Source of the DNA: Allium sativum
Taxonomy: Eukaryota > Streptophyta > Magnoliopsida > Asparagales > Amaryllidaceae
Length of the DNA stretch: 64,000 nt
Direction of reading: 5' to 3'
NCBI GenBank assembly: GCA_030737875.1
Contig: CM060912.1
Location: forward strand, 204,737,231-204,801,230
In this document: positions 11,444 through 23,050 of the stretch, one piece after another
Layout: each line of letters begins with the position of its first letter
Numbering within the stretch: the first letter of the stretch is position 1
Position numbers and translations under genes: made by a program
Notes under the pieces: model-generated
Seen by the model: only the letters and a program-made list of their open reading frames with translations
Told to the model about the DNA's origin: nothing
The model's database searches: none

Positions 11444-11866
11444 TTGAAAAAGTCTAGTTTTCTTTTTGATCATCCTGTTAGTACTCATTTTGATTTTAGC
11501 GCTTCACATTCGTTTATATCTGCTTCCATAATTGAGTCTCTACACCTTAGTACTTGTATCGTAGAAGATCCCATTATTGTCTCAAATCCAATTGGTGGTT
11601 CGGCTCATTTATCTTCAGTTTGTAAGGATTTGAGAATAGTTATATTAAGCATTGAGTTTAAGTGTAATGCTTATGCTTTTGGTTTCATGGGCTATTGGAT
11701 GATTATAGGCATGGATTGGTTAGCTAGTAATTGCGAAAAGAGAGTGGTCAGACTTATGCCTCGCCTCGGTAATACTCTCGAAATCTCTTGTAATCCCATG
11801 AATTCTGTTATGCTTAGCAACCTAGAATCTCTTGATGCGTCTATTGAAAAAATTTCGATTCGTTAG
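11444..11866 (+). pseudogene. pol: Element B protease domain
   Basis: Open for 140 codons. The catalytic region reads FDFSASHSFIS where element C has FDSGASHSFIS, so the D-S-G triad is broken. NPIGGSAHLSSVCKDLRI and MIIGMDWLAS follow, as in C and D. The frame ends at a stop in the linker toward RT. Close similarity to C and D shows B derives from the same lineage. Confidence 0.8.
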
Positions 11867-12780
11867 AGTAGTCCATGAGTACATAGATGTTTTTGATTAG
11901 GTTAAGGGTTTGTCCCTAAAATGCGAGATAGACTTCCGCGTTTATCTAGTTGACAATGTAAAGTCAGTTGCACTACCTGTACGACACATGACTCCAAGGG
12001 AAAGGAAGGGCTCAATAAACAAGTAAAAGAGTTACTAGAGAAAGGGTTTCATAAGGCGAAGTATTTCTGAATAGGGTACTCTAGTTGTTTTCTCTACAAA
12101 GGCGGATGGTTCACTTCGCTTGTGCGTAGGTGATATTTTGGTTTTCTCTAAAAGCGAGGAAGAGCATGCTCTAGATCTTAGGGAAGTCTTAGAGACCCTA
12201 TGAGCACATCAACTCAAAGCTAAGTTCTCCAAATGTCATTTTTGGAGGAAAGAGGTGAGGTTCTTAAGACACGTGGTCTCTAAGGAAGGGATAACAGTGG
12301 ATCCTTAAAAGGTGGTGGCAATCCAAGATTGGAAGATTCCTAAGAACGCAATGGAGTTAAGAAGTTTTCAAGGACTAGCGGGCTAATATAGGAAGTTCAT
12401 TAAGGACTTTGCGAAGGTATTAGCCCCACTTACAAGATTGACGAAGAAGAATCTAACCTTTGCTCGGGATGTTGGTTGTGATGTCGCTTTTCAACGATCG
12501 AAGAGGGCTCTTACAACGACCCCAGTTTTGACTTTTACCTTATGGTAGTAAAAAGGTTTATGGTATACACGGATGCATGCGGCACGAGACTAGGCGTCAT
12601 TTTGATGTAAGAAGGAAGGGTAAGGTCGTAGCGGATGGCTTAAGAAGAAAAAGGTTGACTTCAAGTCCTCTTTATGTGCAAAGGAAAAGTTCAGAATACA
12701 TATCAACCTTTGATTTTAAAACCTCCGGTTAAGTTCGTTGGCATCACTAGAAGAGAGGCCTACGCTTTTGGATCGGATAG
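11867..12780 (+). pseudogene. pol: Element B fragments of RT and RNase H
   Basis: The RT N-terminus ([25 protein letters not shown]) runs to LRLCV at about 12126 and then jumps directly to GDILVFSKSEEEHA, so about 330 bp of fingers and palm are missing and the catalytic pair reads [37 protein letters not shown] and a torn RNase H follow with stops in all frames. Confidence 0.8.
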
Positions 12781-13066
12781 GTGCGGCGTGACCTAAAGAC
12801 CCTCAGATTTGTGACATGATGGGTAAGCTAAGTAGAGGTGAGACCTCTAATCATCTTAGTATATACACTTAGTAACATGGTTAGCATCTGTTTATTTTCA
12901 AGAGATAGTTCTTCTACATGGAATACCCTCTAGTGAATTTTGAAAGAAGCCATAAGTACTCAGTTATGTTTGAGCACCGCTTATCATCCTCTAACAGAAA
13001 GGGTAAATAGGATTTTGGAAGACCTTTTGAGGAAATGTTAGCATGACACAACAGGAGTTGTAATAC
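12781..13066 (+). pseudogene. pol: Element B integrase scraps
   Basis: Short fragments of the linker and integrase: TWLASVYFQEIV-like residues near 12870-12905, FWK-like residues near 12925, then STAYHP-like and ILEDLLR-like pieces. The catalytic core is deleted. The last 84 bp (12983-13066) occur again at 13354-13437. Confidence 0.65.
12983..13066 (+). repeat. 84-bp direct repeat, left copy
   Basis: Runs from atcatcctctaacagaaa to gttgtaatac. The copy at 13354-13437 differs at only a few bases. The two bracket the simple-sequence array. Confidence 0.9.
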
Positions 13067-13353
13067 GGAACCATAAACCGTAAAACATAAACAATAAACC
13101 ATAAACCGTAAACCATAAACAATTATGTATAGACAGTAAACTATATAAAATAAAGCATAAACCATAAACATTAAGCCGTAAATGATAAATCGTAAACAAC
13201 AAACTGTAAACCATAAACCATAAACCGTAAACCATAAACAATTAAGTATAAACAATAAACCACAAACCATAACTAATAAAGTATAAACAATAAACTATGT
13301 AAAATAAAGCCATAACCCATAAACATTAAGCCATAAATGATAAATCATAGATG
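13067..13353. repeat. Telomere-variant-like simple array (ccataaa/ccgtaaa)
   Basis: Short units of about seven bases, mainly ccataaa and ccgtaaa with drift, plus a longer internal period of roughly 130 bp. The plant telomere unit is ccctaaa, so these are one-base variants. The array codes for nothing on the + strand; the open reading on the - strand is a by-product of the repeat. Confidence 0.85.
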
Positions 13354-13437
13354 ATCATCCTCTAACAGAAAGGGTGAATAGGATTTTGGAAGGCCTTTTG
13401 AGGAAATGTTAGCATGACACAGCAGGAGTTGTAGTAC
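13354..13437 (+). repeat. 84-bp direct repeat, right copy
   Basis: Second copy of the integrase scrap, directly after the array; see 12983-13066. Confidence 0.9.
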
Positions 13438-13615
13438 CGAGTATACTAGAAGAAGAAGAGGTGGAAGGAGAGGCGATAGTGAAATGAGTTCCAACTCATA
13501 TTCTGGAAACAGAAATTAAGAAGCTACGCAATCGTGAAGTTAAGACCGTCAAAGCACAATGGAGTGAAGCTCAAGAAGATGCGACTTCGAAGACTAAAGA
13601 CTAGATACGCGCATC
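13438..13615 (+). pseudogene. pol: Element B chromodomain remnant
   Basis: A reading of about 50 residues includes an EIKKLRNREVKTVKAQWSEA-like segment that matches the start of the chromodomain in elements C and D, and EDATSKTKD. The end of the domain is lost. Confidence 0.65.
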
Positions 13616-14247
13616 ATACCCTTTTTGAGGGTATATCATTGATTCCTCTTTTTCTATAAAGTTTATTTGCATGCTAGTCTTTATCTTTTAAGTATATCCT
13701 CTCGGTCCTATACTCGATCAATAGGTAGAAGCCAATGGATGTAAACATGTGTTTGAGACATGTTATGTTTGGATGATGCAAGTGGATGTAAGTGTTTGCT
13801 AGTGGTTGCTCGTGGATGCATATACACACACATTAGGCACTAGATCAGCTCAGTCACTTTCATATTGCATATGAATATGAATATATGTATGTATTTGTAT
13901 ATGGATTGAAACTTGATGTGTTATCATATGGATGTTGCATTTGTATGAATGATCATGCACTCATGTAGAAGTTATAAAGTACGAGTAGGAATAATTGCAT
14001 ACATAATGGACTCATGGCACTATCAAGATTTGCATTAAGGAGGTCAACTGAATCAGTAGACCGCCTGATTTTGCATTAGATAAGGACATACACACACTAT
14101 GCATATAGTCAGGAAAGCATTAGAAATCTTTTTAAGGATATTGGATGCCTGTGTTTGATGGATGAATAGATGGACGATTGGATGGTAGGATATACATTCT
14201 TCTTGACTTGAAGATTTCGGGGACGAAATCCTTTAAGGAGGGGAGAA
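13616..14247 (+). other. Element B 3' untranslated region
   Basis: Contains ggatgcaagtgg-type short repeats (about 13775-13820), the hairpin aggaggtc...gaccgcct at 14038-14066, the gatttcg/cgaaatc hairpin at 14214-14231 and the polypurine tract aaggaggggagaa at 14235-14247. The same order is found in C and E; D lacks only the first hairpin. Confidence 0.8.
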
Positions 14248-15872
14248 TGTAACACCCAGCATTTTCTGTGAATATTAAAATAATGAATTAAAAGATAATT
14301 AATTTTAAAAGTGGGAACTAAGGGAAACGGGTTATGCCATTGCATTCATCTCGGAATTCTTCTTGAGATAGAGTCCGAGTTTGCGTGAATCGGACTCCGT
14401 ATGAAGAAGTTATGGAGTTTAGAAGATTTCAAGTTTATACAGAAAAAATAAATAATAATTAAAAATCTCAAACCAATTTCAAAATTCGAAATTCCAGCAG
14501 AATAGGCTGAGCGGGAAAATCCCCGCTCAGGGTGTCGACCTCCTCCCCCCAAGGGGAGTCTACATAGGTGTCGACCCCCTATAGGGGAGTCGACATAGGT
14601 GTCGACCCCCGAGTCGACCCCTTTTTGATCTAGTTCCTGTGACGATTTTTCTAAGCCCTGAGCTGATGTGGCCTTCACTGTTTGGCCTGATGGTCGATTT
14701 CTGAGTCATTAGGGCATATGTGGCGACTTTTGGTTGGCTCTATTTGGTCTGGACGGCTCTGATTTCTCCTAGGTTGGTCTAAAGGCTCACATTAATCTAA
14801 ACTTCTATATAATCACCCCAACCCTCAACCCTAAACCTCACAGTCTTGCTCTAAGAAGCCGTCATGTTGTCCATGGCCAAACTAGCATAGCCTCCATTTT
14901 TCTATAAACTAGAAATCAAGTTAGAAAGCTCCGAACCAAATCAAAACTAGAGAATCAAACATCTACATCAAAGGATTAGCATAACAAATTCAGAAATCAG
15001 ATCCCATAATACAAGAATTAATCTTTTTTGTAAGTTCAGTTATTATTCAGATTTAAACACTTTTCTTAATAGAAATAATGACTGTGATGAATCGGATCTA
15101 GAACTACGCCTAATTGTAAGATAATCGATTCTGATTCATGCTTATCCTTTTGACAAAACTGAAAATATCTATACCTATGAGATTATTGTGTTTGATGCAA
15201 TTAAGCCTATCATGTTGTACATCAAATTGGTAACACTTTTATGTTAAATTCTATCGAATCTATACGCCTATGATGTAACTTACCAATTTGTTCATATTTG
15301 CGGTCAATGTACAACAAATCTATTTGAAACCATGATCCTTATGTTGATATACCTTTACATGGTTATGTCAATTCTTGTGTCCCTTCTCTTTTCCCCTTTT
15401 AGCTTATTTTATGAATACTAGGTTCATTCGGAACTTAGATGGAATCTTATTATACGTGCGATTGGAACGCGAGGATATTGGGGAATAATCTATTTGGTAA
15501 TAGTGGAACATAATTTGTGACTTGTGATTTGGGGGCACAATTGTTATTGTTGCGAACTTAGGGTAAATTGAAATATTAAACCTAGATTGGGTAAACTGTA
15601 AATTGGAATACTAAATCTAGATTGGGCATAACTATCTGTTGGGACGCCAAAACATAATGTATATTGTGATTTTGGGGCATGACTATTATTGCAAATTTGG
15701 GAAGATTGGGTGTAACCTATTTTGCGTGATAACTTGTAATTGAATTTATAGGGCCTAACTTGCAATTGGCTTTGTTGGGCATAACTTGGGAATTGGAACA
15801 TGACTAGTTTTGTGAATTTGGGATAATTAGTATACAAAAAACTAGGTTTAGGCATATTTGACAAATATGTAA

Positions 15873-15954
15873 GTTGAGTTGCAGTGCAAAACTGTCCGGA
15901 ACCGCCTGGCACATCCAGTAACTACAACAACATAGACCCAATGTGAGAGGTTAG
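15873..15954 (+). other. Twin hairpin, first copy, damaged, element B 3' LTR
   Basis: The core and right arms remain; the left outer arms are deleted and the remaining stem gttgcagt/aactacaac carries mismatches. Confidence 0.6.
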
Positions 15955-15967
15955 CGCACTTAGCCCA

Positions 15968-16062
15968 AAACCCGAGGTTATAATGAGTTTGCGGTAGAAG
16001 TCTGCCTGGAACCGCCCCGCACATCCAGCAACCGCAAACAACGGTTCTAATGTGAGAGGTTA
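15968..16062 (+). other. Twin hairpin, second copy, element B 3' LTR
   Basis: gtttgcggt/accgcaaac and ctg/cag intact; the ttagaa arm reads ttataa, one mismatch against ttctaa. Confidence 0.7.
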
Positions 16063-17999
16063 AGGCATTAATGAATTAATGCAAATGAACAGACATGCTA
16101 AGAATGGTAGGGTTAAGTTAAAAAAAGAGCGCAACAGTTAACCAATATAACATGACGTGTGGTAGGGTTAAGTTAAAACAAGAGGGCAACACTTAACCAA
16201 TATAACATGACATGTGGTTGGGTTAAGTAACACAAGACGGCAACACTTAACCAGTACAACATGATGTATGGTAGGGTTAAGTAACACAAGAAGGCAACAC
16301 TTAACCAATATAACATGACAAGTGGGTGGGTTAAGTTAATAAGAAACACTTAACCAATAAAACATGATGAACGAGTGGGGTTAAGTTAATAAGAAACACT
16401 TAACCAATATAACATGATGAACGAGTGGGGTTAAGTTAAAGGGAAACACTTAACCAATATAACATGGTGAATGAACAGGGTTAAGTTAATAGGAAACACT
16501 TAACCAATACAACATGATGAATGAGAAGGGTTAAGTTAATAAGAAACACATAACCAACATGACATGATGAGTGGGTGGGTTGAGTTAACATGAATGGACA
16601 ACACTTAACCAATATTACACGAGCAAAGTGGATAGGGTTAAGACAAGCTTAACCAATAATATGTATTGACTTGAAAAGTGGGAAGGGGTTAAGTACATCT
16701 CGTGTAGGTGGGTAATATTAGTATATATAGGCCCACAAACTTAACCGTTAAATAAACATGTTTGAATCAATGGGAGGGTTAAGTACACCTCGTATAGGTG
16801 GGTAATATTTGTATAAATAGGCCCACAAACTTAACCAGTAGGAACCCCTAGTAACGGGGACCCGTTTCAGCAGTAACCCATATAGATGTATCATGGTACC
16901 CTAAACTAGGCAGGGTGGGGCACGATTACTGGGCTGATTATAAGCGGTCAAAATAGCGGCAGGGGGTACGTCAGTGTAGGTTCTGACGGATTACGGGCAT
17001 GCACGTACTCCGGAGTGGAAAAATCAGGGACTGGGTACCAGTAGTTATACAATGTGCATCTTGAATCGTGTCGGGTTGCTATCATAGGGATTGATACACC
17101 TTATGGGGAGACCAGCACAGGGTATCTACACGTAAGAGAGGGCCGATTAACACAGACACAAGGAACATTAATCCAAGTAGGGAGCCGATCGATAGGGTGG
17201 TAAGGGTACATCTAACATATTCATGGCAATTAGGCAGATTGAGGTGGAATCCCCATAATAGACGTACACCTGAAGGCTACCTCAATTGTGGGGATTGGGA
17301 TCACATTATCATATGATCATTTTATACAGATTACTAGTTGGGACACTAGTTAGGTGGTGCACAGATATAGAAATCAGAATAACTGGGTAATAACGAAGCA
17401 GAGAAAGAGTAGAAGCGCATTCAGTTTACCTTGCCTTATCATATCTTATGCTTATCTTAGGTTATCTTGCTACTATGGTATTGTCCTATATTCAGTTTAT
17501 TCATGTCATGATCCTTTTTCCTGTTTACAAGCTAGTAATCACTGAGCTTACCAGACTTATGACTGACCTAGTTTGTTTGGCCTGTTTTCTTCTGCTCCCC
17601 CCAGGTAGTCAGGGAGGGAATAGCTCAGCTTAGTCTGGACCGTTTCTCTTTCCAAGCTTGAAGATTAGTCGATGTACTGCTTTGAACTCTCTTTTCCACT
17701 GCTTTGGTTGGCTCATGCTTTATTGGGGAATATCAGTATCTGTTTATGCTTCTTTATTTTGTTAAAAAGATAGATGCTTTGTTGTAATGGGTATTGGCGT
17801 TTTGGTGATGAAAAACAATCTTTGTACAAGCTGTTTTACCAAGCTGTTGTTTATTCAATAAAGTAAAGTTTTATTTATTTCTCCGATGCTTTATTTGTCT
17901 GTCTTGTAATTTATCTGCATCTTTTACCTAAAACGCTCCATCGAAGTTAAGGCACTCCCTTTGTGAGTGACCTTAATGGACGTGGGGTGTTACATTAGG

Positions 18000-18697
18000 A
18001 TGGGTTCTTAAGGGGCTAAGGTCTTCCTCAAGGTTATAAGAGATCACAAGAATTCACCTTTATTAATAAGTCGATATGGGCCTTAAGTAACGGACAATGC
18101 CCACCTCATTGGAGCTTTACCCTAGATGCACTAATTGAGGTCTTAAGCGATTAACTCGGGCATCCACCTCATTGGTTAAATACTTCTTGTTTATGTGTGT
18201 GCTTGTGTGTTTCGTAGACATACCTTGACATATATATAATCTTCTAAATCTAGGGTATGGTCTTTAAGTAAATACTATTTTCAGTCACATGGGACTTTAT
18301 GTTCTGACCCCTCTCCTTAGCATATCCAACATGTCAGTAGGCGAGGTAGATTCAATGGACGAAGCAGTGATGAAGACTAAAGAGGATGATGGAGGTATTA
18401 CATTATTATTAGTTATCACTGTTATGTTGCTTATGGAAATTCTAAATGATGTACCTTTTTAATAGTTGTATCTTGACAATCCTGTTTGAATTCTATGGCT
18501 TTTTTAGAAATGGTACATTTTATTTTGGTATTAAATTTTCTCGTTTCGCTATGTAAGATTCTGTAACGCTATGTCTATCTGTTATTCTGTTCAAATGTAT
18601 TTCCTTACATGAATCAACGATCCCTTTAGAGTGGCTCCAAGTTTCGATGGACCTTTTCTCGGTCAAAACTTAGGCCCACTCCGGGCGGGTTGTTACA
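18000..18697 (+). repeat. Element A 3' LTR, second part
   Basis: Resumes after element B and its target duplication. It contains a pyrimidine-rich tract ending in TAG at about 18300-18322, at the place where other families have their C-tract/CAG, and ends gcgggttgttaca at 18697. No other LTR copy of this family is in the window, so the join rests on the B target duplication. Confidence 0.8.
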
Positions 18698-20379
18698 AAT
18701 ACACTGAGAAGTAAGTAAATATTTGAATTGTTAAAAACTGAAATATAAATAATTATATCTGAAATTTTCAAATTAGGAGTTAAATTTAAAATCCATTAAA
18801 ACTAAAAGATACGTATATATATAAGTAATTTTGAAATTAATTTGAAATAAGAGATAAGAAGAATTAAAATATAGGAGATTTGTAAATAGAAATTTAGTAC
18901 TATTACGGAATTTTAACAAAAATTCTAGACTCTATAACTTATCATGTTTTCTTGAACACTTATTACTGATGAGTCCTCAATCTTGAACTCTTCCTCTTTG
19001 AAATCTTGAATCTATAATCATAAAAATTGTATAGCCTTTAAATCAATACCTGCATATAATTCCTTCATATACACTTATATTTATTTCTATGCAATAGTTT
19101 TAGTATATACATTATAACAATAATAATTAAAACATGGTTGTTTTCATCAAAACCATCGTCACTATCATCTTAGTCCCTAATAAACTGCAATTCATTCCTA
19201 TTTGAAATATGTTAAGTGATAGGTTTTTCATGTCTGTCTTTGTCGTAATATAGCTTCCTACATGTAACTTGAAATATTTTTGAAGTCTAGAACTTTGTCT
19301 AGCTCCAGATCGGTAAACAAATACAGTTGTTGTGGGCGGTCCACTATAAAAACCGATTGTAGTAGGTTGGCAATATGCCAAAATCCAATATCTATTTGTA
19401 ATTATTATTTGTTATAATAATAAGTATTATGGATTACTATAAAAACTGGTCGGCCATGCAAAAAAATCTACTGGTATCCACTGCAGAATTTAACAAAAGT
19501 AAAACCAACGTGTATTGTATGCAAACAAAATTTGTTACGTTAGTGACAGATTATTCCTATAAGTGAATGCGAGTTATAATAATAAGGGAAAAAAATATGT
19601 GCAGTTATTTTAACCACAAATTACAGCAGTAATGGGAAGGTAACAAAGGAAAGGGAATATATTTGTATTTAAGTAGGATTATGGATGATCAACTTGATGG
19701 GTATATATAACATTTTGAATATAATATCGGTGCTTGTTTATATAGTGCACTACCATGTATAGTAATGTCCTAACATATATATGAATAAGAAAGAAAACAT
19801 TTTCTTCAATGGCATAATCAGTGACAACATTCATAAAATCGCAGGACACAACAATATTAACTTTGAACAAAGTTGGTGAGTTAAAAAAATGATAAGTCAA
19901 CGTAATTAAATACATCCCCAATATGTTTTACGACCAAATAAATCATCCTTAATAGAACTGAAACATATACATATGGAGATGACTGAAACAAACCGAAACA
20001 AATAGCGATGACTTATACAAATGGTGATGACTGAAACAGGATAGTAACACTTAGACTCTTGCACACAAAATAGTAACATAAAACAGTAACTCGATGGTTT
20101 TGTATTTGAAACATGATAGTTTAAAGCATACTAGTGTCGAGCATATATTTATGAATCAATGTGTTTCCATAACGAACGAGACTCCTTTGTCGTATAAATT
20201 TCTAATTAAATATAGTTCTGAATGGGCATTAAAAAAAGGAGTAATTTAGTAACTCCAATTTCCCGATCGGATAAAAACCTTTTTTGTATATGGAACTACA
20301 AGTGATTAAAATATGTTATCGACTGTCTCCGGTCGTAACTCAACGTTGTTAACGCTAATTGTTTCTTGAAGTGTATTTA
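18698..20379. other. AT-rich DNA, nothing recognised
   Basis: Right flank of element A. No ORF with family features, no LTR ends and no clear repeat could be seen. aatac at 18698-18702 would be the right copy of A's target site if its left copy lies outside the window. Confidence 0.6.
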
Positions 20380-21850
20380 TGTAACGGCCCGGTAAATAAT
20401 TCACACTCGAATTTCGACAATAGTAGATTACCCTATATTACTTTTCAAAACCAAAATATCGAAAACCCATACGGTTAATAAAGAAATTAGAGGGTGAGAA
20501 AAGGTAGAAAGAAATATTAGAAAAGAAGGATAAGAAGATCAGAGTCTCATAGCGGAAGAATAATATATAATATATCAAAATGCTTTACAAAAAAAGAACT
20601 GTATATATATATATGATTACATCATCAGAGCAACACAACAGAATAAACTAATATCCGATAATATGGATATACACCCCAACTCCAGCTCCTTTTATGAAGC
20701 TTCAAGCAAAACCTAACCTGATAGTATACTCGGTCTGACCCGAGAACAGCGAAATTCACTCGGATTAGTATGGAATACTTTCAGTGATAAATTCATATTG
20801 CAAACAACTTGTTTAACTTTAGAAAATCCCTTTGAAAGAATGGAACTCTCATATGACATGACCATACATAGACATGGAATGTATTTTTACCTTACGATAA
20901 CCAAATTACTTTTTATATCAAAACCCGTGAAATTATAATAATGCTTACCAAACCACAAATAAACAAGAATATAGGCGGAAACCTTGCATCTCACTTTCCA
21001 ACATAGTTGGTTTACAACTAACAACATACGGCTCATATTGAAGTTCGGATTTCCAACATGACAAGTATGGGACCACCTCCCGATCGGTGTACTCTGGAGA
21101 GGATACGCTGGGGTACAACAAGAACATCTTGCAACACGGCCACACATGACTGACCACTCATTCAACTTGAGTGTATCAAATATAATGTCACCCACGGTTC
21201 GTACCAAAATAATTGTTTCCTAATAGATACATAAGTGATAGAAGAACAAATGAATTTTCTCTTTATGGTGACAATATACCCTAATGGGAATGACCTACAT
21301 AGTCATGTTGCCTGCCTGAGTTCTGTCATTTCCTGGTTGATAAGGCTTGAGGTCATGATTAACTTTTTAGAATATCGCATCATCATTCACTTTGAATGCC
21401 ACATCATCCGATCCATCAAATCACTAATAGACGTCCACAAATATACTCAGGGTGTTAAGTAATAGAAGGTGTCTTCTCTGCCACCAAACTTGGTGCATTT
21501 ATAAAAATCAACGTACGTGATCCTCATAAAAATACTCTATCATACATTTGTTCATACAAGTCATCCAGGAACAAGATGAACTGAAGGCACCCTTCTACCG
21601 CATCCTATATAAGAATCACCCCTAGGATCGATAGCGAGTAGTCCTTGCAATCCGTAGATTTCAACCATGACAGAATCACTGTTGAAATAACTCTGGTTGC
21701 AAGTCAGGAAATTAAACGAGTACATCTTCCGCTCATGAAGATCCACGGTCTTCAATGCTCCATCTTTATAAATTTCCCTGCAAGTTAGACTTGAATGCAC
21801 TGTTCGTTCGAAGTGGTTTTGGGTCTAATTCTCATCCCGGTCTCTTTGAA
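20380..21850 (-). repeat. Possible relic LTR end of another element
   Basis: Starts tgtaacggcccgg, which on the - strand is an LTR end of the form ccgggccgttaca. Weak similarities to the - strand end of LTR C follow: gattacatcatca and a ccaactccagctcc segment at matching distance. No matching start, target duplication or second copy was found. Confidence 0.3.
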
Positions 21851-22009
21851 CTAACTCTTCAAAGGTCCTACAATATTCGTTGATAGTTGAGTTTTTAACT
21901 ACCCATTCAAACTGTATAGATTAGTACTTCGGTAGCTCAGTCTCTTTCATTTAAAATAGTTAAAAAACCATTTTAGCGATTTAAAATCGATTATATAACT
22001 TATCTCAAC

Positions 22010-23050
22010 AAATCTCTTTTGGTTTCGTTACTTGAAAACATTAATCAACATTTTTACAAAACTCCTTACCTTATCTCGAAATATTGCTATATTTCAAAAA
22101 AACCCCATTCATTCCCCTTATCTTGAAATATTCCTATATTTCACGAAAACCACTTTTATTTACTTTATCTTGGAAATATCATTAAGTTTATTTAACCAAC
22201 CGATATAGGTTTAATTACTAAAATAACGTCAAGCGACGTACATATAATATACCCCAAAACGATTTCGTTAACTTTTGAAACTTATCAATTCTAATTTACA
22301 ATCTCGCTTATGGAAATTGTGATTCTATTTCCACTATTCGATTCTGTTTCAAAACCAATATAACCTCTTACTCTTATTTTCTCAAAAACCTAAAATCATA
22401 TCTTATATCCCTGTTCAATAATCCCCATTTTATATTTCTTTACTTTACAAACCTAGTTATATTTCCTTACTTTGGAAATATCGTTTTATTATTTCCAAAC
22501 TCCTTTGCATTTCCTTTTCTTTGGAAGTATCATTATATTTAATTAACAAAGATGTATAATATAGTTACCAGTCTTATATGTAGGCCAAAACGATATCAGT
22601 TGACCCATTGTTTAAAATATAACCCCAAACAATTTATTTAAATTTCAAATCTTTCAGATTAAAGTTAACAATATCTCTTATGGAAATATTAATTAAATTT
22701 ATAATATTTATTTTCGTTTCAACACTTCTATAACTTATTATTCCATTTCTTCAAAATCCCAGATCATTTGCTTATTTCATTAATTAAGGGCATGTATAAA
22801 ACATTTTATTTCTATTACATAGAAACAGTGCCGTTTACCTTAACTGAATGGTATAAGTCTGGTCACATTTTATATCTAAACAAAACAATGTCATATAATA
22901 CATTGGTTATTTAAAACTCAATAGTTTTATTATATTTTCTTAAATCTTGCAAATAAAATTGAAACATTTATTTCTCTTATGGAAACAAAAATAATTCTAA
23001 CATCTTGCCGTTACAAACTAATATTATCCTCAAATACTCCTGAAGTCGTT
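22010..23050. repeat. Degenerate tandem repeat of about 360-380 bp
   Basis: Recurring ordered words at about 22200-22390, 22530-22770 and 22880-23040: cttatggaaat, ccaaaacgat-like words, tttcaaaaccaatataac or a similar phrase, and ctttggaaatat. Units have diverged strongly. AT-rich, non-coding. Confidence 0.5.

Larger units (their letters stand above)
7012..17994 (+). mobile_element. Element B: non-autonomous gypsy element with 3.7-kb LTRs
   Basis: Complete insertion with two matching LTRs, a Met-tRNA primer site, a polypurine tract and a perfect 5-bp target duplication. The 3.5-kb interior is shorter than one LTR and contains only protease and pieces of RT, RNase H, integrase and chromodomain, plus a simple-sequence array. 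It must have been moved by another element's proteins or have decayed after insertion. Confidence 0.95.
14248..17994 (+). repeat. Element B 3' LTR
   Basis: 3747 bp, colinear with the 5' LTR with scattered substitutions. It keeps the U3 block missing from the 5' copy, but has lost about 37 bp (near 15873) including the left arms of its first twin hairpin. Second hairpin 15968-16062, ttaag array 16110-16650, C-tract/CAG to 17604, AATAAA at 17859. Ends GGGGTGTTACA. Confidence 0.95.
1..18697 (+). mobile_element. Element A: degenerate Ty3/gypsy chromovirus, 5' end outside window
   Basis: Order seen on the + strand: gag remnant with two CCHC knuckles, protease remnant, RT, RNase H, integrase, chromodomain, 3' untranslated part, polypurine tract and a 3' LTR. 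The LTR is interrupted by element B. The 5' LTR lies left of the window. Every domain carries stops or frameshifts, so this is the oldest-looking element here. Its gag and LTR sequence are clearly more divergent than those of B-E, while the chromodomain marks it as a chromovirus. Confidence 0.9.

Noticed and set aside
13038..13270. Open frame on the minus strand with a repeating MVYGLWFMVY pattern, resembling a membrane protein
   Set aside because: It is the translation of the ccataaa/ccgtaaa array; overlapping frames are open too, and there is no start context or family match.
19127..19381. 84-codon minus-strand frame in the AT-rich flank
   Set aside because: No domain, no codon bias that can be seen, and no neighbours that support a gene.
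20380..23016. Solo LTR from tgtaacggc to gccgttaca
   Set aside because: Ends match as TG...CA, but there is no target duplication (flanks attta and aacta) and no second copy; only the left end was kept, at low confidence.
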